Assembly (NCBI RefSeq): GCF_964355755.1
Contig: NC_092670.1
Span: 30,799,795-30,863,794 of the forward strand
DNA: 64,000 nt
Direction of reading: 5' to 3'
Origin: Antedon mediterranea
Lineage: Eukaryota; Echinodermata; Crinoidea; Comatulida; Antedonidae
Position 1 is the first letter of the stretch; every line of letters starts with the position of its first letter. Below, in pieces: positions 10,762-25,140 of the stretch. The notes beneath the pieces were generated by a model. It saw only the letters and a list, made by a program, of their open reading frames with translations. It made no database searches and had not been told where the DNA came from. The position numbers were made by a program, and so were the translations under genes.

Positions 10762-13356
10762 CCTGTAATTGCCAGTTAATGATTTTGATCCTAATTCAGC
10801 AATTTTATTTCCACATGAGATTTAATTAGAAGATTCACGTTATTGCTGTAGTACTGTAATCACAAATTTGTGTTACGATCTCGGCTCATATTGTCTCATT
10901 GATCATCACTATTAAAGATATTGGAAAACAAATGTGTTTGAAATACAAAACTTACCGTGTTTTACCCGGGTAATTTGGTTCCTATCCACCAAAGTCAGAT
11001 CGACCATTTTGGTACATAGGCCTATTCAATTATTTATAAGTTGCATAGTGCGTGCGAATAATACTGGTGTACAGATATTAAATGTTACGGATCTTTGTCA
11101 ACTCGTTCCATTGTGTAAACTTAATATTAGTAAAAAGATACATATTTTGGCACGTATGGCGTTTCTTACCTTTACTACTATGAACCAAATCGAAACGCCG
11201 ACTGGGGTAAGTCTTGTAATGCAAAATATTTGCACTTGATAATACAGATAAGTACGTTAATTATTAAATAGTTAAAAGTAGATCTTATTAAAGCAACGCA
11301 TGATGAAGACCATTAACTATCAATGCAGAAATAATAAAGCAAAAATGAATGTTTTAAGAAGTGATTGAGGATTGTTCAAAGAACCCGTATTGCCTCGGTA
11401 TACCGTACTGTATCTACAGTCGGAATCTGGTTTAATTTTGGAAAATAACACACAGGATCATTTGAAAGTCGCGAATACACAATTATAGAATATCAGATAA
11501 TTTTAAACTCCTTATGAAGTGTCTACCTTGCAACATAATGGCCCGGGCTCGCATTATTGTACATTAGACCTACATTAGGACTAACAATAGATAATATTAT
11601 AAATCTAGTGATGTTTGTTATATGATTTTTACATTAAAAATTAGGCCTAATGTATGTTACATTAAAATACTAACATCACCCGATGCCATTTAATATTAAT
11701 AGTTTTTTTTAAACAATCAGGTATTCGGTAAGACTTTGATAACTAATTGTAAAATCATAAGAATGTTTCTCATGAGAATGAAGATAAATAAAATATACAT
11801 CAGAATGTTGAGGTATTAAAATTCAGTTGGATTCATGTGAATTTGATTGCCAAAAAAAAAAATTGCTTGATTTTGATGCAAATGTAATGACATTTAACAT
11901 TTAAAGCATAATTTTATTTTTTTTTAAACGAGGAAAACACTTATGTTGATTATAGTTATAGGAGAACAGAATTATTAAAGCGTCTGGTGTTTAACAGAGG
12001 CCATGCATTGTTCATTTTTATTTTATAAATCGAAGGCCAAAATCATGCATAATATTTTGTTGCGATAAAAAACGAAAATTATATGAATCAAAATAATAAA
12101 TGAATATTATATTATATTACATAGAGAAAATCAGCCTCCCACGATTGATAGATTATGTGAAACGAAACAAAACATTAAAAAAATCATGAAAAATCTTAAA
12201 ATTATAAACTAAACAATTAACAATAATTGGGATAATCGTTATTGTTTGATGCAAAATGTTTATATCGCGTAGTTTAGGCCTATTTGGCAAGACTAATTTT
12301 ATGTTTTGTTATGTTAGTCCACCTGTCCTGTCCGAAAAATACATGAGTTTTTGAGCTAATTATATACGTATGAAACGCCATATTAATATTGATATTGATA
12401 TCAGTTTAGGACCTGGCAACACCAAACGTGATAAGCACAAATAGGTGTTACAAACGAACGTAACACTACAAAATACCAGAAATGTGTGTATATATATAGA
12501 TTGTAATACCTTGATCACTTGAAAAGATACATGACAGTAGGCCAAGGAATAGTGGAAATAATTATTTTCACTCTTACCTGAGTAGACCTATAGTTCGTGT
12601 GTTATGAATGAATTTAAACAGCACGGACAAACAAATTCGTTCATATTGTATATGATGTATATGTAAATAAATTCTAAAAGTTGGTTCATTGGGTGCACTG
12701 TACTTGAATTCGTGTATGCGAAACAAATCTGTTAGATAATAGTCGGTTATGATAATGCCAAACTCAATGACCTGTCCTATTTCTTAAATGCAAACCTTAC
12801 AAACGTTGATTATTATAATAGTGTATCAATAACATGTAATCGTATAGTTAAGTTACATTTTCAGTACATACTTTCCAACTAATATACATTTTTGACAAGA
12901 ACAAGTGTACGACCAATCATAACTCACAAATGTGATGCGCGCGAAATTCGCCTAGTCGAAAACAAACTAGAAATCCCAAGATAACGTTTTAGAATTCAAA
13001 ATGGGTGAGTCATATTTTTAATTAAATTCAGGAGAATGTTCGTCTTAACCAAGTTTGAATGGTGAACACCACTGATTTGTATTGCTATTGATAAATAAAA
13101 AAACAGTTATCGAACGAATTAAATCAATAAGTTTAGGTGTTAAGCGTGGATTTAGTGTTTACGTTTATGTGTGATGATGTTACATTACATCGCCACAAAC
13201 GTTGCTCTTTCAATTAGTGACACTTTACACTCATTTAGCCCAAGCCTGGTCATCAAGTTTGCATGAATCGAGTTTTTACTCATAACAAGTGCTAATGTAG
13301 AAACAACTTATATATTTTCAAGCCTATGCCTTAATGTGTGTAAATGCATATTCAGT
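10762..13356. other. non-coding, no feature seen
   Basis: AT-rich DNA. The longest open frame (10934-11239) has no recognisable domain and no splice support beyond one GGTAAGT at 11206. Sequence at 13001-13010 reads ATGGGTGAGT, which could be a minimal first exon, but there is nothing to support it. Confidence 0.4.
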
Positions 13357-13590
13357 CTATCCACCTCTCGTAAGCGACTGATTTTCAAAAATCGGCCATC
13401 TCGTAAGCCACCACCTCCCCAGAACGACCATACATTGTGAGCAACCACACTCGTTAGCGACCACCTCTCTTAAGAGGCCGCTTCTCATAATCGACCACCT
13501 TTCGTAACGACCACCGTCTCTATTAAGAAAACGCCTCACATAATCTACCTCTATTAAACGACCAACACCTCTCGTAAGTGCGTAGTCATG
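13357..13590. repeat. diverged short tandem repeat (CGACCACCTCTCGTAAG type)
   Basis: Irregular units of roughly 20-30 bp share the words CGACCACCTC, TCGTAAG and CTCATAA. The spacing is irregular, so this is an old, decayed minisatellite. A similar phrase near 3130-3175 suggests that the unit is dispersed elsewhere. Confidence 0.6.
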
Positions 13591-16500
13591 CTGTGAGACA
13601 ATTTTTGTTTCTAAATTAGCTGTTGACCGTTCTACCTTATCTGGTGTTGGTTTTGTATTTACTCATTAGCTGAAGGTTTTACTACATTAGCGGTGGACTG
13701 TTTTACATTAACGGCTGTAGCAAGCAGCTACAAGGCTTGGACTTTGCCAAAGCCGATTCACTTTACTTACAGAGTTTTGCTTGTAATTAATGATTATCTT
13801 ACTGTGATATGTCCATCATTATCATTAATAAATAGACAAACTGGATTGGATCGCAGGCGCAACATTAAAACAAATAATAACTATATGCATTATTATGCAT
13901 ACTAAACGCTTTTCGATCATTGTTTGTGACAACATACAGTAGATCATTATAACTAAAGGAATTCCATACGTTAATGTTATTTTGCTTAAAAACGTCCTTC
14001 ATTTAGAGCAGTTATCATTGATTGTTCATCCTAACTTACGCAATAAAACCTATTTTGACTCTCCTTATAGAGTTTAAACATTGACGTCAAATAATTGGTT
14101 TATTATGAGATAACGGAGAACGATGATGTTTGAAATACTAACAGTCTAAGTATTACAGTAGTTATAATGTCTTAAAGTGTGTTGTTTATGGAACCAAGAG
14201 GTAATAAAACAGTTTTACAAATAACTACAAACAATTGTAATTGCTCAATGTCTATCAGTAAAATGATACGCTACGTTTATTAAACTGATAATGGGATAAT
14301 GTCAACGATACAGACTGGTTATGTAGGTCTGGGTGAATCAGACAGCATTCGTCTTGTATCTTAATGTGATTCACTCAATCATTATTTCGACCATTCGATA
14401 TGCAATTTCTTGACATGTTTGTATGGGTTTTTTTTGTTGTTTTTTTTTTGGTTTTTTTTTTCCATATTTGGTCATACTAGTAAATAGACATGCAAATAGG
14501 AAATATGAAAAGTTTGTAAGACCTGGAACAATTTTATATTATAACAATAATGCCTAATAAGGACCGATAATGAGCTAGTAGGTATAGTAGCATATTATAT
14601 TATTCATCGTACTTTGAAACGTTGAATTGTTTTCTAGAGAGTAATTCGAATTTTACATTTGTGTATTTAGCAATATTATTAATAATATATATATATTTTT
14701 TTTAATTTTCTTTAAAACAAGAATTCTATAAATAAAAATCGGCTAACAAATTTGCTTTTAAAAATTCTATAAAATAAAACACGGAAAATTCTTTCTTTTT
14801 AAAGCAAAATATTGCTTGAAATAAATATATTTGTACTTGAGAGAATCTCTGGTGTTCTTAGTAAGAACATTATTTTGAGACAAATACGGCTTAAAACATG
14901 AATGTAAAGCATTTAATTCGTAAGAATGTTTTAGAAGAATTGATGCGGTTCATGGTAAGCAAATAAGTATTGAAATACAGAGAAGTCGAAATTGACTCGT
15001 TTAAAGAAATATATTGCTTGAAATCTGTTTAAGCCGTTTAAGTTCGATAAAATCTTTCCCTCGTTTAGGCCTATATATAGACCTAATTGTTGCTTCCACT
15101 GCAATATGTCAACCATGCGCAGTAATTAGTATATTATTTGTAAACATTTTCCAATGGTATTGTGATGTTTATTTGCAATGTAATGTTAATAAAACGATGT
15201 TTAGTTTTATGTAAACATAATGAACGCATAGACGCAGGTAATTCGTTTTAGATGCGTTATTAGTGTTAAAGTACCGTAGTATATATATATCAACCATCAC
15301 TAACAATGTTCAAGAAAATAGCAATAACGTTAAATCCTAGCTCAGAAACGCTCTACATATAATGAAAGTTCAGAATAATTATTAAACATTCTTGATCAAT
15401 ATGTTTTTTCTATCAAATAATTTGTTTATCTTCCACTTGTTCATTCATTATTATTGTTGATTCGTGTTTAGTGTTTTAACTAGAATAATTGTATGGTTCA
15501 AAAAGCAGCTGCTAAAAAATCCAGCTTAGAATATACCAGTTCCACCTTAAACTCATGTATAGCCATATTCATGAATCACAAATGTGATGAATTAAATAAA
15601 TAACTTAAATTCTACTTTATTTGTAAAGGAATTCTCTTCTCTTATTTTATATGCCACTTGATGAAGAATGCTAGTTTTCGGTAAGTTTTTTTTCTTTCAT
15701 AGCCATAGTGTGAATGGACACTGCAGCATATTATTTCCATTTTCAGTATTATTATTATTACCATCACATAAAAATTGTTGCTTGACGTTAAAAGTGGCGC
15801 AATGTTCATCCATTATTTCACTTTATCACATTGCAGTATTTACAAAGCAAGAACAATCAGTTTTGGAATAGAAAAGACAGCTAATGTATAAAACGTCAAG
15901 ATAAAAAAAATTGGTGAACAAATCTTATTCAATAAACAAACAAATAATGTCTTTAAAACATCTTTTCAAGAGAGCGATTAAAAAAAAAGATATGTAAATA
16001 ATGTCTACATGCACAAAGGACAAAAAACAGCGCCTGATGAAATCACGTTGATAATCGGTTGAAAGTCACGTGTTATCTAAATTTATGATGATAAACGACA
16101 GACTAAAATACTGTGGTAATCTAGAGAAATTAATAAGTAGAGTTTAACATTTGAATTATGAGTCGACGATTTGATACTGTGCGTGATTGTCTGAGTTTAA
16201 TCAGCAATGGCGTGTACGTTTGATCTTTCAGAAATGTATTTTGGTATTACATTACGGTAAATACATACAGACTTGGAACGTGTTTCAGGTTGGATTGATG
16301 AGGTTTGTGAACAATTACATCATCATGAATCTATCTCTACTGTTTGACGACACCGAAACGGAATTAACTTTCAAGAGTTCTACAAACTCGGGGTATTAGG
16401 ATACAATGTTCAAAGTCATCTGCATTTTCTTTTACCAACAATAATGTATTATTCATGAACGTGTTTTTCTTCACATTCTATACATAAAACCTAATATTAT

Positions 16501-18960
16501 CATTACTGTTAAACGTAAGTTTGTTCAATTAACCAATATCACTACAAAAATATAATTGTTTTCCAATTAGCAAAATTAAATAATAAAAAACGGAAACCAC
16601 TCGACGAAAATAAGTATTACTTCTGTAGGTCTTTACTATGAATTGATTTTCCTGCTAACATTGTAGATCCATATCAAAATGAGGCGGAGATTCTCCGATA
16701 TTAAGGAATCGGAGAGACCATGATTATTCCATTGACGATGCCTTTCTGGTGGTTTCTTCATTTTTGTTCTTGCTGTGTATTGTATGATATTCAAACAAGC
16801 GGAAACTTATTTTACATAACATGTTAAGTACACAGTAACGTACAGTTTTATTCTAATGTATCAACAATATTTTAAGAAAAGTCTGACGAATGGCAATACT
16901 CAGGGTACTTCATCCCATAATTTATTTTTTTTATTGAATAAATAAAAAAATACTAATACACAATTTAGGGGTATTACGCCGTGTAACCCCGACTGAAGAA
17001 AGAAGCCGTTTTGTTTTAAATTATTCAAAGTCAACTAAGCATTTGACGATTGACAACCTCATTGATGTTAAGCATTTCAGGCTATGAGCTAAAAAATATG
17101 TATCTGATCTAATTATGGGATTATTAAAAATACGTTATCCAGCTTCATAGAATTACAAAGTACAATCAATTAATGTACTATTCGGATCATATCAGATTAA
17201 CTTTTGAAAGCGAATCTGAGCTTTACACTTACAAATGACGTCGAGATGAGTTGCACTGGTGCGATCAAAATGTACATGAGACGGAATATAGGAAAATAAA
17301 CTAGTAATTTCTACTAATTCAATAATTATGTAAAGTATACTCCAACATTTTCCATTATGCTAATTCCATATGAGTCATGTATAAGGATACAGACGTCACA
17401 TGAGAAACACATGAGATACTATATCAAGGAATTTGCGTATAAGCCTCTGGAAAAAGTTGCTACAGTAAGCCTACTGGCTGGTTTGAGGGTTTTTCTTTCA
17501 CTGAAAGGGTACAAAATCAGAATATAAATCAAGGAATTGGTAAACAAGCATCAATTACGCTAGTGTCATTCATAAACTTGTTCAAAATATCATCCACAAT
17601 TATTCAGAATCGTTCAATGATTCAGAAATGCCATATGTATCTTGAGGAGACACTTAGGCCCGAGAATACATTCTAAATTACATGAATTACAGTTTCCTCT
17701 AGCATCACCTATAGACTCATGAACCTAAATTAAAGGTAAGAATTAACAATAATATATTTGTGTGTTTAATGTAATGGTGTTATTTCAAGCTGACAGGTTT
17801 GGTTTGTAGCCAGACTAATGTCGATTAGCTAGCCGCCTAGAGAACAATCCATAACCCCTCTGTTCATTTGAAACTTATCACTAATGGGATTCCATAGAAG
17901 AGTTGATGGTAAAGTGTATCCTATGGGCGTCAAAATAACACCCTATAATTGGATGTATCATCTAATGTATACCATTGTCATGCAGTTTCACTCAGATAGC
18001 GGTTTCGGTTATGTTAAGTTCATGCATTCGATGTGTTTTATTTTAATCGTTTTGATTGTTTGATTTTGTTTGGATCAATGTGTTATAAATTAGAGGGGAT
18101 ACGTTAAAAATGTAAGACCAAAAAGAAAGAAATCAACGATATAAAACATGGTTCATAAAAGAATCGACGTTTATGCTTGCTAAATTGTAGATAACAGTCC
18201 GATGAAATGTACTATTCAAATAAATACTGTCCGAATTGGTATAATTAATACATTATTCCGCGACACAGTGAGCCGTGTTAGCATAAGAAGGAAGACGTTT
18301 TAGACTGCTTGCAACATGGGCAGAAGTATCCCGGGGTCCTAACGGGACACAGGTAGCGCACAGTATACATAAAGTGCTGTCACAACTCGGCTATTTCATT
18401 CGATTTCAAACAAAAGCTGTTATCATCTCAGTTCTCGCGATGTAATTTTATATACTTATTCCCCACAATATACTCTTTTTTTTTTTATAAATATATTTAA
18501 TTTGATCTTTATTAATGTACTACTGTACCTTCACACGCGCGGTCCGAAAATAAACAAAAAACTAAAATGGCTATCGCCACCAACGGCCAACTTAATTGAA
18601 ACCTACCATGCCGGAAGTTGCAAGGTAATTGACACACCTTACCGTGAACCCGGAAATTTGTACTTCTACCGCGGGTAGAGTTAAAAATCTACCAATGAAA
18701 TAAAAAAATGTTGTTATAAAAACCCTTTATATATCTTCCTAAGATAGAAATATGGAACAATATTGTAATAGTGGAAACTAATGTTATCAAATCTACGTTT
18801 CGTGGTACATCTGAGATAGATAAGGTAGGTATCCAAGGCGGAGATTTGTCTCGAAGTTTTTCCATTGTTCTCGCCTATGTCAGAATTAACCATAATTTAT
18901 ATACTGTATAGATGCTTTGGTTAAATGTTAGTTTGTTGGTAGAATTGGTTTTGTTTTGTC
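13591..18960. other. non-coding, no gene seen
   Basis: AT-rich DNA with poly-T tracts near 14429-14460, an (AT) run near 14683-14696, and a small perfect-stem hairpin at 16693-16714 (CTCCGAT / ATCGGAG). The stretch 18520-18690 is relatively GC-rich with CCGGAAGT and AACCCGGAAATT phrases; it could be regulatory, but no adjoining exon was found. All reading frames are short. Confidence 0.4.
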
Positions 18961-19880
18961 TGGTGGCAATCTAACAACCAGGCAACCAACCGAGCAGATA
19001 ATCAAAGAACTAGGCACCATAAGTAACAATCAACCAGACAACCAACCAAGCAGGTAATTTAACAACCAGGCAACCAACCCAACAACCAACAGATAACACA
19101 ACGCAAGAAAACAAACAGTAATCAACCAGACAACCAACCAACCATCAAGTAATTTAAGAACCGGGCAACCAAAGATGTGATCCAACAACCAGCAGGTAAC
19201 CAAAAGCAAGAAAACAAACAGTAATCGGCCAACCAAGCAGGTAATCTATAAAAACAAGGCAATCAAACAACCAGACAAGCCAAAGCATGTAGACAGACAG
19301 TAATCAACAATCAACCAACCAAGCAGGTAATCTATAAAAACAAGGCAATCAAACAACCAGACAAGCCAAAGCATGTAGACAGACAGTAATCAACAATCAA
19401 CCAACCAAGCAGGTAATCTATAAAAACAAGGGAATCAAATAACCACACAAGCCAAAGCATGTAGACAGACAGTAATCAACAATCAACCAACCAAGCAGGT
19501 AATCTATAAAAACAAGGCAATCAAACAACCAGACAAGCCAAAGCATGTAGACAGACAGTAATCAACAATCAACCAACCAATCAGGTAATCTATAAAAGCA
19601 AGGCAATCAAACAACCAGACAAGCCAAAGCATGTAGACAGACAGTAATCAACAACCAATACAGCAGGTAATCTATAAAAGCAAGACAACATACAGGTGAA
19701 CGGCCGTGTCATCAAACATCCAGACAAGCCAAAGCATGTAGACAGACATTAATCAAAAATCAACCAAGCAGGTAATCTACCAACCAGACAACCAACATGC
19801 AACCAGATAACATAATTAGACAGACAGTAATCAACCAGACAACCAACCAATCAGGTAGCCTAATCTAGCAACAAGGAAGC
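18961..19880 (+). repeat. satellite array rich in AACCAACCAAGCAGGTAAT, with 86-bp core units
   Basis: From about 19241 the phrase GTAATCTATAAAA recurs at 19241, 19327, 19413, 19499 and 19585, exactly 86 bp apart, then at 19667 (82) and 19772 (105). Each unit also carries CAAACAACCAGACAAGCC and GCATGTAGACAGACAGTAAT. On the left (18961-19240) the array degrades to shorter units of CAACCAACCAAGCAGGTAA and CAAGAAAACAAACAGTAATC. The period is not a multiple of 3 and there is no long frame, so it is satellite DNA. Confidence 0.9.
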
Positions 19881-19898
19881 CAATGACCAACAACCGGA

Positions 19899-20050
19899 CT
19901 ACTACTATCTGGTTGATTGCTGTCTGCTTGCACAGGTTGCCTGGTTGTTAGATTACATTCTTGGTGGTTTTTCATGGTTGATTTTTGTTTGTTTTCCTTG
20001 GGTTGTCTGGTTGTTTTATAAATTACGACACCTGGATGGTTAATAGCTTG
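19899..20050 (-). repeat. inverted arm of the same satellite
   Basis: Words here are the reverse complement of the array to the left: CTGGTTGATTGCTGTCTG, GGTTGCCTGGTTGTTAGATT and GGGTTGTCTGGTTGTTTTAT. The array therefore ends in a short opposite-facing copy and could fold back on itself. An inversion within the array, or a terminal inverted repeat of a satellite-bearing element, would both explain it. Confidence 0.75.
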
Positions 20051-21724
20051 TTTTTTATGTGATGAAACAACGCGTACATCCACCCTTACTACGAGGTATG
20101 GTATATCATATCAACATTGAAATTATTTATATTCAAAACAATAAATACACTAACCGCATATGCTTTATTTTCGATAAACATGTAACCGAATCGCCATCGT
20201 ACTTAGACGAGACAATTTTATTAAATCAATAATGTTATATTTGAAATATATTTACTCATTATTCTATAAATATTCATTAAATCAGTATCAACGTAGATTT
20301 GTCTTCGCTGAGGCATAGGCCTAGTTATATTAAATAAACAAGATATATTCAACATAAATTTATAAAATCTATTTTGAAACTAGACTATTATTTTCTATGA
20401 ATAATAGTATCAAGGCCATTCTTCACTTTGGCATGTTTAATAAATCTGTAACGGAATTCTGATTTGAAATCCCATAAAGCGTTGTAGCACATTTGTGATT
20501 TGCCACTCATACTATGAATTATAACGCGTTTAAATAGTTTTTGACGCGTTTATTGCACATTTAAACATGGTTATGACGTGTTAAATTTCTTACATGTTAT
20601 GATGACGATTTTATGACTTTAGAATAACAAGTCTCAGTTTAGATCTCAATATTAAACCTTGATATTCTTCAAAAGTAAAACATGAGAAAATACAGATAAT
20701 ACAAAAAGTTACAAAAGGGTTCGGTTATATTTAATTAATTCTCACAGATTGTTGTCAACTGTTATATTTTATTTGTTAAATTTGTTTCGAGGGTCCCTAA
20801 AAATCAGCCTCATTAAACATTGTTGAAATAATTGAATAAAATAAACAAATATTATGTTGTTCTCAAGCCTATACTAATGTGATCGTAATATCTTGATTTA
20901 AACTATAGTTGACATTTTATTTTTTGTGTTTTTCTTTAAACCGTTTTGTAACTGTATCCTACAGGGTTGTATTTATAAACTATTTATTGTAAGAAACTTA
21001 TACTTCAGTCTCAACGTGTGCTAATATAAGTACTGTAGTTTAGCTTTAGTGTTAAAGCGATGAATTCATTTTATGCCATTTTAAATTAGATGAGAAAACA
21101 AACCTAAATCAAATTAAAAAATTATATATTCCTAGAAATTCTATTTTTATGCATTTTCGATTAAAAATCAGATTTCGACGAAAACATATTTTAATAATCA
21201 GTACGTTAAACTTAAAGTATGCTTAAAGACATCTCATCCTCCGTTCGTTAACATCATATTTTTGTTTAAAAGCGAGATATTGTTAGGAAATTTTAATGTT
21301 TGGCGAAGCAGCAGAATTGAAGTAAATAATTAGCCTATGGCAAATTATAAAATATACATGCAGTATAGGTATTCTTGCGATATGATTTAGAAGAAAATTA
21401 AGATTAAATTTAAAGACTATTAATAACGATCGTCAACGACATTACGTATTGACAAACAAGGACGCACGAAAATATCTGTCATGTATTTTTTTTACCTGCC
21501 CTTTTCGTAAACCCGACGTGCCAACCTTGAGCCGATGTGCCTAAAGTTGTTTTTTGTGTGTTTAAGTTTCATTTTTTAATTGAAATATATCATTTGAGGC
21601 TGACAATTCATTGTTATGCCGGATTTAATTTAACAATTAGACAAAAAGAGTGAAAGTGTAGGTTTAAAATGTAAATTCATTCCACGGTTTGAATTGAAAG
21701 CCTTTTAAACACCATGCATTTTAG
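20051..21724. other. non-coding, no feature seen
   Basis: Very AT-rich; only short chance frames are present. No repeat, splice pair or domain was recognised. Confidence 0.45.
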
Positions 21725-21771
21725 TATTACACAGTATAATCAGGGAGTTCTACAACTCCCTGATATAATAC
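21725..21771. repeat. hairpin with CAGGGAGTT stem
   Basis: ATCAGGGAGTT pairs perfectly with AACTCCCTGAT across a CTAC loop at 21739-21764. An outer pairing of GTATTA with TAATAC encloses it. The fold is too short for a metazoan miRNA precursor. It may be the palindromic core of a small transposable element. Confidence 0.6.
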
Positions 21772-22556
21772 TCCAACATTAACGAGTAATGAGTTCGATG
21801 TTTTAAAGTATAGCGTAAGGTCTACACTAACCAAATTCGCATGTCGACAGCAAAAAATGCGTTTTTTTTTCTTTCTTTCATTTATTTGGCATCTCAATAA
21901 ATAACATTAAAAATACATCAATAATATATATAATCACCTTAAATATTAAAATACATCAAAAAAGCAAATAAAAATGGCGGGATTAATGAAGTCTGACGAT
22001 GCACGGGAAAACACATAAAGTCGTTTAAAGTAAAACAACTTAATTCCAATGTGGTCCCTAAAAATATAGTAATTATAATTTTAACAAAACAAATATTATA
22101 AGACGGGGTTCATAAATATATAAGCAGGATTTAATTAAGCCTCCTATGGTATGTAACTGTTTTTGTTTTTTTTTTAATAATATAAAATTCCTTCACGATT
22201 CATCGAGTGATAAGTAATAGTATATCGGTGTGCCAATATTGATTTGTACTTTGCATTTAAAGCAATTAAAATGAGTGTCTTAACCTAACTTCTGATTGTT
22301 ATAGTGGTGTGATGCAGCAACGTTGATCAATTTTGTTATTAACATTCTTACAATTGAAGTGTCATCAACTAATACTGTATAGTTAATGACGGTCGATTCA
22401 GGTGTTATCTTCCTTCCATCTCTACTCTAGGCAGACGAATTCGACGCGCGCTTCTACAGACAGTCACAGTCTCAATTATTAGAACAGACGACGTTCGATA
22501 ATTCTTCACAAAATGATTTGTTTGGATCACTGACTTGCAGATAAGTATCACTTTCC
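21772..22556. other. non-coding, no feature seen
   Basis: AT-rich DNA with poly-T (about 21862-21870) and poly-A stretches. Nothing coding was recognised. Confidence 0.4.
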
Positions 22557-22720
22557 TAAGCTCTGTCTACACTATCATACTAGTTCGACCAAAAAGTGTG
22601 ATGTGCCTAAATTGTTGTAGTGATATACCCAAATACGGTAGATGACATAATCATGACCATATATGCCTATGGCACATCATATTTTGTTGTCACATAAAGT
22701 TTGAGAGTGTACAGAGCTTA
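22557..22720. mobile_element. MITE, 164 bp, TAAGCTCTG terminal repeats
   Basis: The ends read TAAGCTCTGTCTACACT and AGTGTACAGAGCTTA. The inverted repeat continues imperfectly inward for about 50 bp on each side to GTGATGTGCC on the left and GGCACATCA on the right. The centre is short and non-coding. Target-site duplication is unclear. A non-autonomous DNA transposon (MITE) is the natural reading; the superfamily is unassigned. Confidence 0.8.
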
Positions 22721-25140
22721 ATGATTTACTTTATCAAAACATGAATAGATATAAAATGACTTAGAGGAGACAGGCCTTGTTATTGTATTTGCCTTTCTTT
22801 TCATATGTCACATTATTACGTTGAAAGTCAATCCATTCATCCACCAGCATTTCTTAACTCTTCGCATTTTATTCTTAAAGTAAATATATTAATTTCTTTT
22901 CTTTTAGCATGGTTTTATTTTATTTTTTTAAATTATTAATATTATCACTTATTCCAACTATGTGACCCCTACTTTTTGTTGACTGTTTTTATTATAATAA
23001 TGAATTATCCCGGTATCTCATTAGAGAGAATAGGCATATAGCAATTTGTTTTTACGAGTTGGGAACTCTTCTGGAGAGGAGAAAAACACCATGTGAAGCA
23101 TGCGAGGTAGGACAACAGCAATATAAACAACTATGGTACGTACGGTAGTTTTGAAATTCAACAAAATATTTAACAAACACAAAAATAATCCTCTTCCCTT
23201 AATTTGCTTTTTCGTGAATGTCGTCTATCGGCGGTAAAAACTAAGTTTTTAAAAATTACGTGTCGCCTCTGTTACAATTGATACTTGTGCACTAGTTTGT
23301 CTGTGCACACCTGTTTGTGCACATCTTGGTACAGTAATACGTATTACATAATGACTGCATACTACTATTGCGTAATCAATTATACAGCGCGTTGCGCCCT
23401 CTACATTATACGAAGTAGAAAAAACTTCACACCAATTATATTCTCATTGTTTTCGATGACGAAATGAATGACACATTTTAGAGAGAAAATCTTAATGCAT
23501 TAATTTATAAACATTTTCTTTTATGACTGTTAAAGAATAATTAACAGTTGCATACTGTAAACAGTGGTAAAAGTTTTAAAGGTTAAATCAATAAAGCAGA
23601 ATTCATTTGGAATTAACGATACAGTATAAATAAAATTGCAATCAAACAAATAGTAGACTGAACTTTCGCCTATTAATTCACATAAACTTTTAGCCTATTC
23701 TCTATGAAGTTTGGCCAGTATCATATGTAAATTCCACTATACAGCACCACATATGAAACATATAAGGTCTGTAGAGCCTGTAACTTAAAAGCACTGATAA
23801 TCGTGTGTAAAATGTGCAGTACCACATTGATCGATCAATTAAAAGGCTATCTCAGCGTAATTCCAATACCATTATGATAATTACAGTTTACTTGAATTCC
23901 ATAATGGATTTCTAAATTGAAAGATCAAAGAATACCGACGTATTTAAACAATTTTAAAAGTTCTAATGCTTAAGCGACAAAGGTAAGGAAATAATGCATG
24001 GAATGAATCCTGTTAACGTATTAGAAAATAGAGGGCGCTATATTAATTTACAATAAATAAAATTGAGAATTGTTTAAATAATGTAAGGCACATACACATT
24101 CTTGCTGATTCACAAAAGTTCCAACTTTAAGAAAAATTTACACCTCTTTGATGTTGCTTATACTTTATTGCCAAGGCTTCATTATATATCGATGATATGG
24201 CCTTATCATATTATTAGCATAAGTTCACAAATCAGAAGACATCCCTATGACAATTAAAATTATATTTCAAAGGCAAATGGCAAATGAGAAATGCTAACCT
24301 GCAAAGCAGAGGAACAAACACAAATTGGGAACGGTAATAACGAAAAAAGTTGAGAGTGGAGCATTAGTACGCTGTCTTCATGTCATTTAAGACAATCGTA
24401 GGCCTACATAAACAGGTCCACGGGGATGAGTAATTGTTATTTTGAATTAGTCTGTTAAAATGCTGTTCAATCCAGGTCGATAACGCTTTTATGTTACATT
24501 AACTGGCACTATTTGTGGATCGTCTGTGTTCCTTTGCCTTATATATTTCTAAAAGCAATTTGCGTCCTTTGATCTAACATTAAGGTTACCGTACTAACTG
24601 ATCTACGTTTTATCGGTGTGTTTAAATCTTTAATGTATTTCACGGGACTGCAGCTATTGTGGAATTGTGAAACATAAAAAGAAATAATTGTCTTGTCGGC
24701 ATATCAAGTGGATTTCAACGGTTTTATATTCTAACAAAATAGCTTTTATAGATTGTTTAAAAGTATTGATCATTATTGTATTAACAAGAATAATTATTTC
24801 TGATCAATGTATTTCTGAGACGAACTGAAGAGAAAATTCGAATTTAAATAAAGCGCTCTGACCGATTTGGTAGGAAAGCGGCAGAGGTCGAGGTCGACAC
24901 AGTAACTCGACATTTGAATAAGCCGGCACTAATAATTTTTCTTTAAATCAATAGGCATGTGGTCAGTTGATAATTGATAAATAAAGTGGTAACGTTACAA
25001 GCAAGAAAATACACTTACATACAGACGCAAATGGAAAATTTTAACATTGTAAAACCATCTGGTATCGGTGTTATTTAAGTATGTACGGTGTTATTTAGGT
25101 ATATACGGTATGACGTAACGGTAACTACAGGGTTATTAAT
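22721..25140. other. non-coding, no gene seen
   Basis: AT-rich, with several polypyrimidine tracts but no exon supported by splice pairs and coding content. The small frame at 23285-23467 is low-information and not accepted as a gene. Confidence 0.4.

Noticed and set aside
11156-11206. 17-codon ATG...GGTAAGT exon candidate
   Set aside because: Too short to judge and no acceptor or partner exon; frame context is otherwise undistinguished.
13001-13010. ATGGGTGAGT as a minimal first exon
   Set aside because: One start codon next to a donor consensus is expected by chance, and no partner exon was found.
19241-19800. Regular 86-bp array considered as CRISPR
   Set aside because: The whole unit repeats without unique spacers, and the context is a metazoan genome; it is satellite DNA.
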